A stretch of DNA of 64,000 bases from Hypomesus transpacificus (GCF_021917145.1 NC_061070.1:10030743-10094742), one strand, 5' to 3'. Positions 30,027-43,428 are shown, counted from the first letter of the stretch. The notes: generated by a model from the letters alone, not told the origin. Numbers and translations are program-made.

Positions 30027-33000
30027 GCAATCTTCCTAAAATGTTGTGTTTGGGTGATCTTTCATACTCTCGGACTTTACATGACTGTCAGCATAGAAAT
30101 GCAGCACTGAAACACAAACTTAAAGTTACTCAGGTGAGTAGCTTTTTTATCGGTTCTTCTTAATAACATTCTTGGAAGAGAATGGTATGTGTCAACTCTT
30201 AAGATGGCTGAACAATGCATACTTGAGTGTTTACTCAAAATGGACTACCAGCATACTACTTGTGGAATGCTGGTTGTAGCAGGGGCACCTAATTCCTGTT
30301 CTTGATAGTTTCAAACCATGTGTGTACTCCCTTTAAAAATACAGTTTTGGTTTGACTGTTTTGGTATGCAAACTTGCGGTGTTAGGTTGTGTTATGGTAA
30401 AAGGTAGAGGTAAACAAAGTACACTAATCATATTTATCCCCAACATGCCTGTACCTTATGAGGTGTTATTATAACTCCTCTTTTTTCATTGATGTTCTAT
30501 ATCCGATGTTTTTGCCAGCTGTTCGTAAGATAAAAATAGGGATACATTTAATGTTAGTTTACTTGTAGAGGAAGGCAGAACTCTTATAAATTTTCAACCA
30601 TAAGTTCTTACACACCTGCAGTAAATCGGTTCGATTTTTAAAAAAATCATTCCTGGGTTTGACTGCATAGCAAAACACGTCAGCCCTCGTGGATTCTTGA
30701 CGTATCTGTCTCTTCCTATTCTCCTGGAAGATTGCGCAAAAGACGGTGACCTCACCTGTTAAACACCGTGAGGTCAGATTCCTCTCACACGTTTTCCTTT
30801 TTCAAATGTAGGTATTGTTGCATATCTACCAACACTTGCTATCTTGGGAATGATACTGTTGACATCAGTTGATGTGGAAGTTACTGTAATATTGTTGTAC
30901 CTTTCTTCTATGTTGCTATTAGCAAGTTTAGCACTAATGTGTCTTTGTTATCTTGGCAGCTTGACGAGGATGTAAAAGAATGAAACACTGGTAAGAATGC
31001 CACTTAACAGCATTCCTTTAAAGGATGCTTTCTGTAACCTGGTACTCAAAATTCATGCCAAATCAAGACCGTTGCTATTTTATCACATGTTGAGGCCACA
31101 GACAAGAATTAGAGGCAGGATCAACATCAAGTCAGTTCTGCAAAACAACCTTCAGGCACTTAAGGTATAATAACCCGTTCCTTTACAATGAGGATGACTC
31201 AAATACAAAATGCCTCCATGAATCATCCTGTACAGGAATCTAATTTGAAATTAATCCAACCTACAGTACCTTTTTCCAAAGACAGCTTTCTTGATGATTT
31301 TAATACGATTTCAGCAGTACCAGTACATAAATGCGCACACAACACCTAAGGTATGCGTATGTATTTGTATTACAGTACCTTTTTAACTTTGCCATTCTTA
31401 CAAGTTTTGGGAGGTGTTTGAGTAGAGGGAATGCACAAGTGCCAAAATATACTATTATTACTATGACTGAGTGGGATTGCTTAAACAATGGTGTCTGGTT
31501 GACAGAACAGGAAAAGTTCCTCTGATTAAAATGCATCTTCTGTGTGTGTGCTTGGTATGTGTGCATGGTTTGCTAAATCATGTGTCCACGTAGATCTATA
31601 TGTGTACCACACACTCTTTATTCTTAACAAAGCATCTCTAATATGAGATTTGTAACTACCCACAACTGCCTAAGCATTACTTCTAAAGGTGTGGAGAAAA
31701 CTGTCTGATCAGGTACTACTAACAGAGAACACAAGTCACAGTAACCGGATTGACAGTGTCGAACCACAAACCTAAAAGATTCACTCATGTTCTGTACAAG
31801 TCAGATTGCATGGATAGTCAAGTGACAAGACAGACAAATATGAGTGGAATGTTGTGTGCTTGATTGTCAGTGCTGCAACAAAAATGTTTCACTGTGACGC
31901 TTTAAACTGTTCTGAATGAACTGATTGAAACATTGTACATCAGTGCTGTGGACTGATTGGGTCTTTGCTGTATTTAGTACTTAATTCTGTAGTAGGAGGG
32001 CCTAGTGTGTTTGAGTGAGATGCTCACAAGACATCATTTCAAAGGCTTTCTATAAAGCCAGGAGTGTAAGTGTCTCTACATGTTAGGACAAGTAAAACAT
32101 GACTTAAGAAGCAATCTTTTTTTTCTCCTTTCCAGAGCCTTCCCTTCAGGCAAAGCTATTTGGACTTGGTCGGCTGCAGGCATGTACAAACAAATTCACA
32201 ATCTTGTCTGTGCAATTTTTATTCATTAAAGTGAGAGCATCTGGTTATTTTCCCAATAGAGCACGTCTTTGTCTGTTTTGTTGGACACAGCTGATTCCTT
32301 TCACAACACATCCATGGTGCATGACTGGTATCTACCTCAATGTATGTTTAGTTTAGAAATACCTTGGAGTGGTGTTGAGGGGACCATCCCAGTTATATCA
32401 TTGTACACACTTACAGTACACCATTTTTGAATGAGAATACATTGTAATTCTGTGGTATGTGAATATTGCTCAATGACATACTGAACTGTTTTCCTATCAA
32501 GATTAAACTTCAAGATCGCATCATCAGGACAACAAATTAGTGAGAGGAATCTACATGGTGAATGGTAATGAGATGAATTTCAGACACTTGGAAAACAAAA
32601 CTGAGACAATAGGGGTAATTTGAATCATATACAGATAGGCCAGGCTTAGGTTATTCTTGTTGTTACTCTTCGCTTGTGCAGTGTGATATTCCATTTGTAA
32701 CTCATTGAAACTGACACTATAAAAAATGTTTTGAAGTTGAACCATTCAACTGTTAAAGCACCTTAAGGGATATTGTGTTCTCTAAAACTATGTCTACTCT
32801 GTAAATGTATTCACCCTAAACGTGAAAAAACAATAAAGCATTTATGACAAGGATGGTGTGGGAGCAACTTTCCTCCTAAGTTTTTGTTCCCTTTTTTGTC
32901 CTTTGGTTTGTGCTTAGGTCGACGCGCCTTACAAGACTCAGACTCACTCCCCAGATTCCTTTTCTTTGCTGTATTTATTTACCTTCAGTCTTCACAATCA

Positions 33001-34320
33001 GATACGTTTCCACAATTCACGAATTAACGACAGCAGAGCAAAATAAAGATATAACAAAAAAATTACAACTTCGACTCATATCTGTTCTGAGCGGGTCTTG
33101 AAACAGCGGTCAAAAAGCCGTATGACTACCAAACCAAAGGCCCCAAACTGGAATGACAGCCAGCTGTTTATACCCCAGCTGATTGCAATTACCGCATTGC
33201 TCAGCTGACTGAAAAAATGCCATGCTTAAAAATCGACTAACGTGCGCATTTTGTAAAGGCAAAAGTTTAACATTGAAATTATAATAAACATAATTTTGGC
33301 TCCAACAGATGCATGGTTCCACACAATGATTGCCCAGCATACAACTGTAAGGTTCTGTGTTATATTGGTCTTTGTTTTCTTGTTACTTTGTCTTATTGTA
33401 AATTTTTTACTGATCTAGTGTCTACTGATGTAGCGGTCTGGTGTTTTTCTAGGTTACAAAATTCTGGGTTCTCCATTTTCTATGTTCAGTGTGGTTGTTC
33501 ATTTTGGTTGATGATTTTCACCTGGCGCTTGCTGGAGAACCCTATTTATGCAGTTCAGTTCCCCCATGTTCTTTGTGAGCTGGTGTTTTGTGTCTACTCA
33601 ACATGCTAAGCTTTCTATTCTAGCTAACTTAGATAGCCATTATGTGTTTTGACCTTGTAGCTGCTTTGTTTGACCAACCAAATATATAAAAAAGAAAAGA
33701 AAAAGGTTTTGCCTGTACCTTTGCTATGGTTTTTGTATATATCGGCCTTGATATTCAGCCTGATTGACTCAGATTTTGCCTTGGTCTTTGTTATTTTTGC
33801 CTTGGATTTTCCTGCAACAAAAATAAACAACGCACACTAAGGAACCATGCATGTTCATTACAACAATGGCCCTGATATGAATCAATTGTACCTCTTTGGG
33901 CACCCCAAAGCGTGTGCATTTTGATGATGGTGAAAATGGTTTGTTGTTTTGAATGTCGATGCTTTTTGTTGCTAGGTATATGTTTTGCAATAATTTCAAT
34001 TGTCTCTGTTTGCAAACCTGGTTCAGCCTGTTAAAGAGGGAGTGGTGTGCTCTCCTTTCCCTCTCTCTATTTCACTCACTCCCTTTCTCTCTTTCCTTCT
34101 CTATCTCCATCGATCCCTCTCTTATAAGTCAGTTCTTTCTCCCTCCCTCTTTCGACAGGTTTCGGCTGTCACCAGCCTTGTATGTGTATGACTATGAAAG
34201 ACTTACGGATGGATGTGTGAGTGTGTTGGGGGGGGGGGGGAGGTGTCCTGGTGTTGTTCAACCTGTTAATCGGGCTCAGGTGGCAGTCCAAAAAGGCATT
34301 TAACTGTTGTCTCACACAAG

Positions 34321-34385
34321 TTAACAGCCTACAGTTCTGAAGAGACAACACTTGCTAGGTGGACGCATCTCTGGAAACATCACAG
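34321..34385 (+). other. Candidate 5' UTR exon of the AHNAK-like gene
   Basis: Ends with a strong donor CACAGG|GTGAGT at about 34385. The next acceptor on the strand with a good tract is TTTTACAG at 35857, which opens the exon holding the start codon. Another exon-like piece lies near 30961-30990, between TTGGCAG and GTAAGA. Both are inferences from splice motifs. Confidence 0.25.
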
Positions 34386-35265
34386 GGTGAGTCCAGACCA
34401 TCATGAGCTACATGGCCATTGGTTAAACCTTTCATTTTGGAAACAGTGATTTCACTTTATTATAAACTTAAAATTATTTATTATATTAAATGATGAAACA
34501 AAACATGTGCCTAAATGAATTGGTGATAGAGAAACATGACCACATTAAAACAATTCATCCAAATAATTTAAAACAGACTAAACAAAAGGTGCATTGTTAT
34601 TGACCCTGCTTGTACAATGGGATTTATTTTTGTTGGCAGTTAACCAAAGCTGTTCTGCTCTGTTGATGAAAAGTACCTATACTGATTCAACTTTAAGATT
34701 TTAATCATAGCTGTGCTTTCAAATTCGATTTTAGTGTGACTAGTAAGACTATGTATCCTATTGATATCCAATTGAATCGGAATGTAGATTTGAAATTATG
34801 TTTTGATTGTTTATGTGGCTGTTGTGAGCAGAATATTTTGGTAAAGGCTGTTACTGGGCTTGAAGTTGAGTAAATGGGCTTGAAGTTGAGTAAATGGGCG
34901 TTTTTTCCAAGTGTAGTTATGGTGCAGACAATGTACGTAGGACTATGCCATTAATTATGGACTACTGTACAAACTGTGAAATCCATAATGGATTTATATG
35001 GAAACCATGACATTTTGAACAGATGAAAATTGTCATCGACAGTATGACTTGACAGTACTTGAAAACCAGATGGGGTTGCCTCTCTCTACCTGCCATCCAC
35101 ATCAGAATGCTGAAGCATTACACTGACATGTAGGCCTGTGGATGTACGAGTTGTAGGTGTGGTTAGGGAGAGGTATGGCACTCATGCTCCATGCATCTCA
35201 ACCGACTGGTTTTAGACACTTTCCCCTAAGCATCCTTCCAATGACCATACCTTGGATTCCTGAAG

Positions 35266-35349
35266 TGTGAGACAGTTTGTGGTTGAGACAGTTTGTGGTT
35301 GAGACAGTGTGTGGGTGAGACAGTGTGTGGGTGAGACAGTGTATGGGTG
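35266..35349. repeat. Minisatellite, about five 16-bp units
   Basis: Unit close to GTTTGTGGTTGAGACA, with G/T drift in the later copies. It lies 0.5 kb upstream of the AHNAK-like start exon. Confidence 0.85.
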
Positions 35350-35924
35350 TATCAGTCAGTCTGTGCCAATAAACCAACCGACAAGCCTGTTATAAAGGAA
35401 AATCAAATAACTTCAAGGAACAGGTTTATTCATTAATTTAGTTACTTGAATATTGGGATTTTTTTTCTGCATAAATAATATCCAAATATGTCACTTAAGT
35501 TGTACCCTATTAAGTGTGCAGGCCCTTCATCAGCTATCCAGTGTTAGATCAAGATGTAGAAACTGCACTGCACTTCAGTAGATCCAGTTATGCATAAGTT
35601 TAGCTTACAGATTTATTGTGGAAGGCAATTTAAGGCTCAATGAAGTAGTATAGGTGTGTGTATGTGACAGTCACAGGGTTCTGTTCCTGGAATTGGAAGA
35701 GGATGTGGGTTTTCAGTCTTATCTTCACATACAATTTGTTAATTGTCTCATCCAAGTACATGAAAACTCCTATAGTTACATTTGATAGCTTTCATGTTCA
35801 TACATTCTGTCATCACTACATATAAACTGAAGTTAACTTTGCCTTTGTATTTTACAGATAAAGTGGACATTAAACTTGATATGACGAAGACGCAGATGTA
35901 ATTATACTCACTAACTAAACAATC

Positions 35925-38900
35925 ATGGTGAGTAGGTTTCTATTATCCAAGCAATGGAATAGAGACTAGTACGTAAAACTGTTGTACCCACAATGTATCT
36001 CCACATTTTACTGTATAGGCCTAATAGTACACTCCCCTGCACTCCATGATGAAAAAATTCACCCAAGCACACTGTTCAATGTAGTGATTCTTAACACTAG
36101 ACTAAATATCAACCGATTATCCTTAACCAGAACGGTGAAAGTATAAAAGGAAGTTACTATGAAGGCCTTATCCTTGAGGACTCTAAGGCAGGAGGAGTGG
36201 TCATCAAAGGAGTCACTGACCAAAACATTACAGCTAAGAGTGGTCTCAAATCAGGTAAAATTTGAAATGTAATACAATGGAGCACTGGAATTATTACCTC
36301 TCAAGACCTTTTGAAATAAATCATTATATCATGTTTTCTTTTGTTTGTTTTTTTTATCTTAGGAGATGAGATTGTTGCTGCCACTATACACTTGGACCAC
36401 CTCAATAAGGATGACGTATTAAAATTACTCAAGATCATTGAGCCTTATGACGAGAACATGAAAGTTCTGACAAAGCAGAACTTGAAAGCCAGTGTCAGCC
36501 TTGGTTCATTGAATGGTGATCTTGAAGGTTTTGGGGGTGTAAGTTTCTCTGCATACATTAGTAAAAGTCTCAATCATATATTTAAGATACTTGTCTATAT
36601 GTGCTTTATTACTGTATGTATTTTTTTATATGAATAATTTGTGTTGGTAAATACTTTCAGCTTTATGCAGTACCACTTATATTCATATGCTGTTTGCTTG
36701 TCTACAGATGCTCACGGATAGCAACAGCAGAGGTTTGAAGAGTCAAATCAATGTTCCTAGCTTGAATGGAGAATCACTAAGTGAAGCTGGGGGCCTGAAG
36801 GGATCCCAGTTTACAATGCCCACAGTCGGAATGGCTGGACCTAAGATTAAAGGAGCACCTCTGGATGGCACTCTGAGAGGCCCGGAGGTCAGTGCCTCTC
36901 CTCCACAACTTAGTACTCCAGAAGCCCTACTTGACATTAGGACACCTCAGGTAAAGACAGGTGGAACGAAATACAAGGCTCCAAAGTTCAAGATGCCCCA
37001 CTTCAATCTGCCTCAAATGAAAGCGAAGCCACCAAAGGGAGACTTGAACTTATCTACAGATGTTGAAGTCCCTGCTGTTAGTGGAGAACTCCAAACACCT
37101 ACAATGGCCCTTTCAGCTCCTAGAATGGAAATCAAAGCCCCTGGAGTAGATGTAAATGGGCCAGATGTGGATCTGGATACCTCCATAGAGGCGCCCTCAG
37201 GTAAACTGAAGTTGCCAACTTTGGCAAAGCCCAAATTTGGATTATCTGGGCCAAAAGTAAAGGCGCCACAGGTGAATGTAGATGGTGATCTGTCTGCACC
37301 TGCCGTTAGTGTTTCAGCTCCTGAGCTAGATTTACAAGGCACAGACATTGAGGCTCCTTCGGGTAAATTTGTTTGGCCTCATCAAAAGTGGGGCAAACCT
37401 GGGTTAAAAGTTAAGGCACCTGATCTTGAGACACCAGGCATGGATCTCTCCACCCCAAACATTGAAGGTGAGATTATGGCACCAGATATTGACATCCAAG
37501 GTCCCAATGCTGACATTGAAGCTCCCTCTGGGAAACTAAAATTTCCAACACTGAAAAAGCCCAAGTTCAAGCTCCCAGGCCATAAGATTAAAGCCCCAGA
37601 TGTTGATGTTAATGCAGATGTTAACCCTGACCTCAGTCTCCCTGACCTAAAACTTGGTCCAGAACTAGACTCTAATGATTTGGACTTCAGTTTGCCAAAT
37701 GCAAATATAAAAGGCCCCAATGCAGATCTGAACACTCCTGATGTGGACATTGAGGCTCCATCTGGAAAGTTCAAGTTGTTCACACTAAAAAAGCCAAAAT
37801 ACAGACTGTCTGGACCAGATGCTGATCTGTCTGGGCCTGATTTGAGTTTGTCCACCCCAAATATTGATGGAGAAATCAGTGCACCAAATGTTGATTTGAA
37901 CTTACCAAAAGCTAGCCTGATAGGCCCTGATGTAGACATCAACTCTCCAGATATTGATGTTAACCCCCCTTCTGGGAAATTCAAATGGCCCACCCTGAAG
38001 ATGCCCAAACTGGGTAAAGTGAAAGGACCAGGCATTGATCTTGATGCTGATGTGGATGCACCTAAAATGGAGGGAAACATCACTGCTCCAGATATAAATG
38101 TCAGTTTGCCTGATGCTGATATCCAACCCCCAGGTGTTGATATTGATGCTCCCTCTGGAAAATTCAAGTTTCCAAAAATGCATCTACCAAAATTTGGAAC
38201 AAAAGCCAAAAGTCTAGACATTGATACCAATATTGAGACTCCAGATATAGATGTTAATGGACCTGAACTTGAATTGAAAACACCAGACTTCTCTGCGCCA
38301 AAGATTGAAGGTAAAGTCAATACTGAAGACCTACATGTCAGTGTACCAAATGCTAAACTAAATGCTCCTAACGTTGACCTTCAAAGCACAGAGGCTGAAG
38401 TTCCATCAGGGAAATTCAAATTTCCTAAAATGAAACTCCCAACGTTTGGCTCATCAAGAGTGAAAGGAATGGACATTGATGCTGATGCTGACCTAAAGAC
38501 CCCAGATTTTAATGTCTCTGTTCCTGATGCCAATGTACAACTGCCGTATGCAGATGTGAAAGGGACTAATGTAGACATAAATCTTTCTGCTCCCAAAGTT
38601 GAAGGAGACTTGTCTGGAGCTGATGTAGACATTAGTTTGCCCAAAGCAGACCTCAAAGAACCTAATGTAAATATTCAAGCCCCAGATGTTGACCTTGAGG
38701 CACCCTCAGGCAAATTCCACATGCCAAAAATCAAACTGCCAAAATTCGGTCTTTCTGGACCAAAGGTGAAAGGTCCAGCTCTGGACGTCAGCACTGATCT
38801 GAAGGGTCCAGATGTTAATGTGAATTTACCAACAGCAGATGTCAAAGGTCTTGATGTTGATCTTAAGGCCCCAGATCTAAATCTCTCAGCTCCAACAATT

Positions 38901-41870
38901 GGTGGAAACATTGCTGCTCCAGATCTCAAAGTGAATTTGCCAACAGCTGACCTCAAAACCCCTGAAGTTGCACTGAAGACTCCACAACTCAACCTTTCTG
39001 CCCCAGAAATCCAAGGAGATGTCTCTGGGCCTAATGTAGATTTTAGTTTGCCCAAAGCAGACCTCAAAGGACCTGATGTAAATATTCAAGCCCCAGATGT
39101 TGACCTTGAGGCACCCTCAGGCAAATTCCACATGCCAAAAATCAAACTGCCAAAATTCGGTCTTTCTGGACCAAAGGTGAAAGGTCCAGCTCTGGACGTC
39201 AGCACTGATCTGAAGGGTCCAGATGTTAATGTGAATTTACCAACAGCAGATGTCAAAGGTCTTGATGTTGATCTTAAGGCCCCAGATCTAAATCTCTCAG
39301 CTCCAACAATTGGTGGAAACATTGCTGCTCCAGATCTCAAAGTGAATTTGCCAACAGCTGACCTCAAAGCCCCTGATGTTGCACTGAAGACTCCACAACT
39401 CAACCTTTCTGCCCCAGAAATCAAAGGAGATGTCTCTGGGCCTAATGTAGACATTAGTTTGCCCAAAGCAGACCTCAAAGGACCCGATGTAAATCTTCAA
39501 GCCCCAGATGTTGACCTTGATGCACCCTCAGGCAAATTCCAATTGCCCAAAATTAAACTGCCAAAATTCGGTCTATCTGGACCAAGGGTGAAAGGTCCAG
39601 CTCTGGACGTCAGCACTGATCTGAAGGCTCCAGATGTTAATGTGAATTTACCAACAGCAGACGTCAAAGGCCTTGATGTTGATCTTAAGGCCCCAGACCT
39701 CAATCTCTCAGCTCCAACAATTGACGGAAACATTGCTGCTCCAGATCTCAAAGTGAATTTGCCAACAGCTGACCTCAAAGCCCCTGATGTTGCACTGAAG
39801 ACTCCACAACTCAACCTTTCTGCCCCAGAAATCAAAGGAGATGTCTCTGGGCCTAATGTAGACATTAGTTTGCCCAAAGCAGACCTCAAAGTACCCGATG
39901 TAAATCTTCAAGCCCCAGATGTTGACCTTGATGCACCCTCGGGCAAATTCCAATTGCCCAAAATTAAACTGCCAAAATTCGGTCTATCTGGACCAAGGGT
40001 GAAAGGTCCAGCTCTGGACGTCAGCACTGATCTGAAGGCTCCAGATGTTAATGTGAATTTACCAACAGCAGACGTCAAAGGCCTTGATGTTGATCTTAAG
40101 GCCCCAGACCTCAATCTCTCAGCTCCAACAATTGACGGAAACATTGCTGCTCCAGATCTCAAAGTGAATTTGCCAACAGCTGACCTCAAAGCCCCTGATG
40201 TTGCACTTAAGACTCCACAACTCAATCTTTCTGCCCCAGAAATCAAAGGAGATGTCTCTGGGCCTAATGTAGACATTAGTTTGCCCAAAGCAGACCTCAA
40301 AGTACCTGATGTAAATCTTCAAGCTCCAGATGTTGACCTTGATGCACCCTCGGGCAAATTCCAATTGCCCAAAATTAAACTGCCAAAATTCGGTCTATCT
40401 GGACCAAGGGTGAAAGGTCCAGCTCTGGACGTCAGCACTGATCTGAAGGCTCCAGATGTTAATGTGAATTTACCAACAGCAGACGTCAAAGGCCTTGATG
40501 TTGATCTTAAGGCCCCAGACCTCAATCTCTCAGCTCCAACAATTGACGGAAACATTGCTGCTCCAGATCTCAAAGTGAATTTGCCAACAGCTGACCTCAA
40601 AGCCCCTGATGTTGCACTTAAGACTCCACAACTCAATCTTTCTGCCCCAGAAATCAAAGGAGATGTCTCTGGGCCTAATGTAGACATTAGTTTGCCCAAA
40701 GCAGACCTCAAAGTACCTGATGTAAATCTTCAAGCTCCAGATGTTGACCTTGATGCACCCTCGGGCAAATTCCAATTGCCCAAAATTAAACTGCCAAAAT
40801 TCGGTCTATCTGGACCAAGGGTGAAAGGTCCAGCTCTGGACGTCAGCACTGATCTGATGGCTCCAGATGTTAATGTGAATTTACCAACAGCAGATGTCAA
40901 AGGTCTTGATGTTGATCTTAAGGCCCCAGACTTCAATCTCTCAGCTCCAACAATTGACGGAAACATTGCTGCTCCAGATCTCAAAGTGAATTTGCCAACA
41001 GCTGACCTCAAAGCCCCTGATGTTGCACTGAAGACTCCACAACTCAACCTTTCCGCCCCAGAAATCAAAGGAGATGTCTCTGGGCCTAATGTAGATTTTA
41101 GTTTGCCCAAAGCAGACCTCAAAGTACCTGATCTTCAAGCGCCAGACCTCAATCTCTCAGCTCCAACAATTGACGGAAACATTGCTGCTCCAGATCTCAA
41201 AGTGAAAATGCCTACAGCAGAAGTAAAGGGAGAGAATAATATATCTCCAAGTGGTGAAGCCAGTCTTCAAAATTCATATTCACCAGATCCCCCAAAAAGT
41301 ACATCCAAATGGTTAACTAGGTGGAGTTTAGACGAAAAAGAGGAGGCTTCTGCCTCAGAAACTGAAGGAAGTATGAGTGAGGATGAAACTGAAAACGATT
41401 TGTCTAACATTGAGGTGGAAGTTCCCAAGTTTAAATTCCACAGACTACCAACACACAGCACTGAAAACCTTACCGAATCTATCGGAGTCTTAAATTTGGA
41501 CACAATAAGTCCAAAAATTAAAGGTTACTTTAGACCAGATGCTGGCGTCACTTTGCCAAAAGTGTGTGTATCGACAAATCAGGGAAAGAAGGGCACTTCA
41601 CCCTCTGGTCCTATTGACATAATGGAGCGACTTCGATTGTCTAAGGCAAAAACTGCTACAGTTAATGTTTCACAGCCTGAAGTGAAAAGTGATCTTCATC
41701 TGGCAGGGGACGTCACCGCTCCTAGCCTTGCTGTTGGCTCCACTACAGACACAGTCAAAATCGCAAAATCTGAGTTTGGAATCAATGTGAATTCTCCTGA
41801 AAACTCATCAGAGCGTAACGATATTATGTCAAGAAGCCTGTCAAACATGCTTGGCCTAAACATTAATTAA
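35925..41870 (+). CDS. AHNAK/periaxin-family PDZ scaffold protein, AHNAK-like
   Basis: AHNAK-family proteins are large scaffolds under the plasma membrane that bind annexin/S100 complexes, actin and channels. Four exons: 35858-35927 (ATG is its last three bases), 36131-36254, 36363-36538 and 36708-41870 (TAA), 1,821 aa. Residues 2 to about 95 form a PDZ-like domain (GGVVIKGV, AKSGLKSGDEIVAATI, LLKIIEPYDE). The giant last exon encodes the AHNAK-type repeat region built from APDVDL, SGKFxxPKxKxPKF and NLPxAD modules. Its second half is about six tandem 137-aa units. A distinct acidic, Ser-rich tail follows (about residues 1600-1660), then a non-repeat C-terminus. The protein is far shorter than mammalian AHNAK (about 5,900 aa), so orthology to AHNAK, AHNAK2 or PRX is not settled. 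A poly(A) signal is at 42569-42574. Confidence 0.88.
38620..41150 (+). repeat. Tandem 411-bp coding repeat array
   Basis: Six successive units with an exact period of 411 bp (137 codons); equivalent points fall at about 38680, 39091, 39502, 39913, 40324 and 40735. Each holds the block DAPSGKFQLPKIKLPKFG, a GPALDVSTDL block and an SAPTI(D/G)GNIAAPDLKV block. Units 3 to 5 are nearly identical in DNA. The first two carry EAPSGKFHMPK and GG variants. The last is truncated and ends with an internal deletion. Confidence 0.95.
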
Positions 41871-43428
41871 AGATCCAGACACTGAATTATTTTAGTTCCA
41901 AGCTTTGTGAGTCTCCAAAACTGTCCAAATGGAACTTGTTTGTAAATGGCTAACGATTCTAAGCCACCATGACAAAAGTCATTTTTGTGACCTAGAATGC
42001 ATAACCTTTTTGAAAGTGTCTATTCGTGAGTAGTTACAACATGGTAGATATTTGTGACAGCTACAAACGGTAAAATAAAACACAATATTAAGTTGCTGAT
42101 TAATGTTACATGTGGACTGTAAACATGTGCTATTACAGCTTAGTACAACACTTTTTACACTGTCAAATATTTTGTGTATGACATGGATCACCACCTAATG
42201 GAGCTTGTTTATTACTATGTAAAATTAGAAAGTAGTATTTTAATATTTGTAAATACATTTACCAAACACACTAATGTTGTAGTTCTGCAGTGTCTTGAGT
42301 TAGATAAGTTCAAAGCTTTATGATGGAATAAATTACTTCATTCCTGATCTTGTGTGTGAAAACACTATTTAAATGCTACATTTATTGAAATACCTGTCTA
42401 CCTGTATGTGTATTATTTTTGAAGAAATATATCTGCATTGAATGTGATTCAGTTCAGTGTTTACCTTTGAAGGCAATCTGAGTTAAATATATAATTTTGT
42501 ATATTAAGTGATGGCAAATGTATTATTGTATACAGGATGATGTAATTTAGCCAATCATTTGTTCTGTTAATAAAGTACTCTGTCGATTCTTTTGCCTCCA
42601 TATTTCTATATTTTGTGCCAGTGCTGCTTTACTATAGATAGCCATATTGAGTATTCATAAATAAAAGAATACAATTCTAAAACTGAACATGTATTATGTA
42701 CTATGAATACAATGCAGTAATTTGCGATATTTTAATGATACTATTAGAGCAAAATTAGACCAGTCAACTTTTCATATGGTATCTAAAGAAACAGAAATGT
42801 TGATTGTCTTTCCAAAAGTTAAATTACTGGATCTATTGTATTTGAAAAAAGCCCAAAAAGAAACAAAACACTATAATATTCTGCATTTTTTCATGATATG
42901 CAACACTACATCCATGATTTAATCAACTAAATTAAGAAAAATTGAAAATCACCTAAAGCAAACAACTAACTCATGACCAAACCCAAATTAACACCGAAAA
43001 TAATGTTTTTCCCAGCTTGCCATGTCAGGAACACAAGGGTCAGGGTTAGTTATATTCCTAATATTGCTACAAAAATGAAACTAGACCGGTTGATTGAGAC
43101 CATAAGAACAGATATGAGCACAATGGCAATACATTTCACTTACTATAGTTTCCTACCTTTTCAATAAACTCCGCAGGAGTCAAACCTTCCCTATTTCTGA
43201 TAATCACTGATTGTTATACAAATCTCTGACCACAACAGATCTATGTCCCTTTGTTATTTCCTGTTCAATAAAGTGAAGAGCAAAATTAAAGAAAAAAATC
43301 TGCCTTTTCTCAGACTTGGATGTGATCTTAACAACTCTGATAGGAAACGTAGTTGTAAGATGATTTGGTTTCAACACAATCTGAATTTATGCTGGAAGCA
43401 GGGAGTAGGCGGGGATGGGGAAATAGCT
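41871..43428. other. AHNAK-like 3' UTR and convergent intergenic region
   Basis: AT-rich. AATAAA motifs occur at about 42326 and at 42569-42574; the latter is the better candidate for the AHNAK-like transcript end. The right side should hold the edaradd 3' UTR on the minus strand. No gene was seen. Confidence 0.5.
42569..42574 (+). terminator. Candidate poly(A) signal of the AHNAK-like gene
   Basis: AATAAA about 700 bp after the stop, followed by a T-rich stretch. Confidence 0.45.

Larger units (their letters stand above)
29926..35857. other. Intergenic region and 5' leader of the AHNAK-like gene
   Basis: The first 100 bp are the exo1 3' UTR. No coding exon was found beyond it. Visible items are an inverted repeat at 30747-30776, a 13-G run at 34228-34240, a 20-bp direct duplication near 34857-34896 and a 16-bp minisatellite at 35266-35349. 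Possible untranslated exons of the downstream gene are described separately. The T- and CTTTG-rich stretch at about 32890-33860 looks repeat-derived but was not classified. Confidence 0.45.

Noticed and set aside
32890-33860. Possible LTR or other retroelement between exo1 and the AHNAK-like gene
   Set aside because: Base composition and phrases look repeat-like, but no paired LTRs, target duplications or coding domains could be identified.
37382-41138. Long minus-strand open frames (up to 312 codons) opposite the AHNAK-like exon, repeating every 411 bp
   Set aside because: They are antisense shadows of the repeat coding sequence: same period, no start context, no splice sites of their own and no homology.
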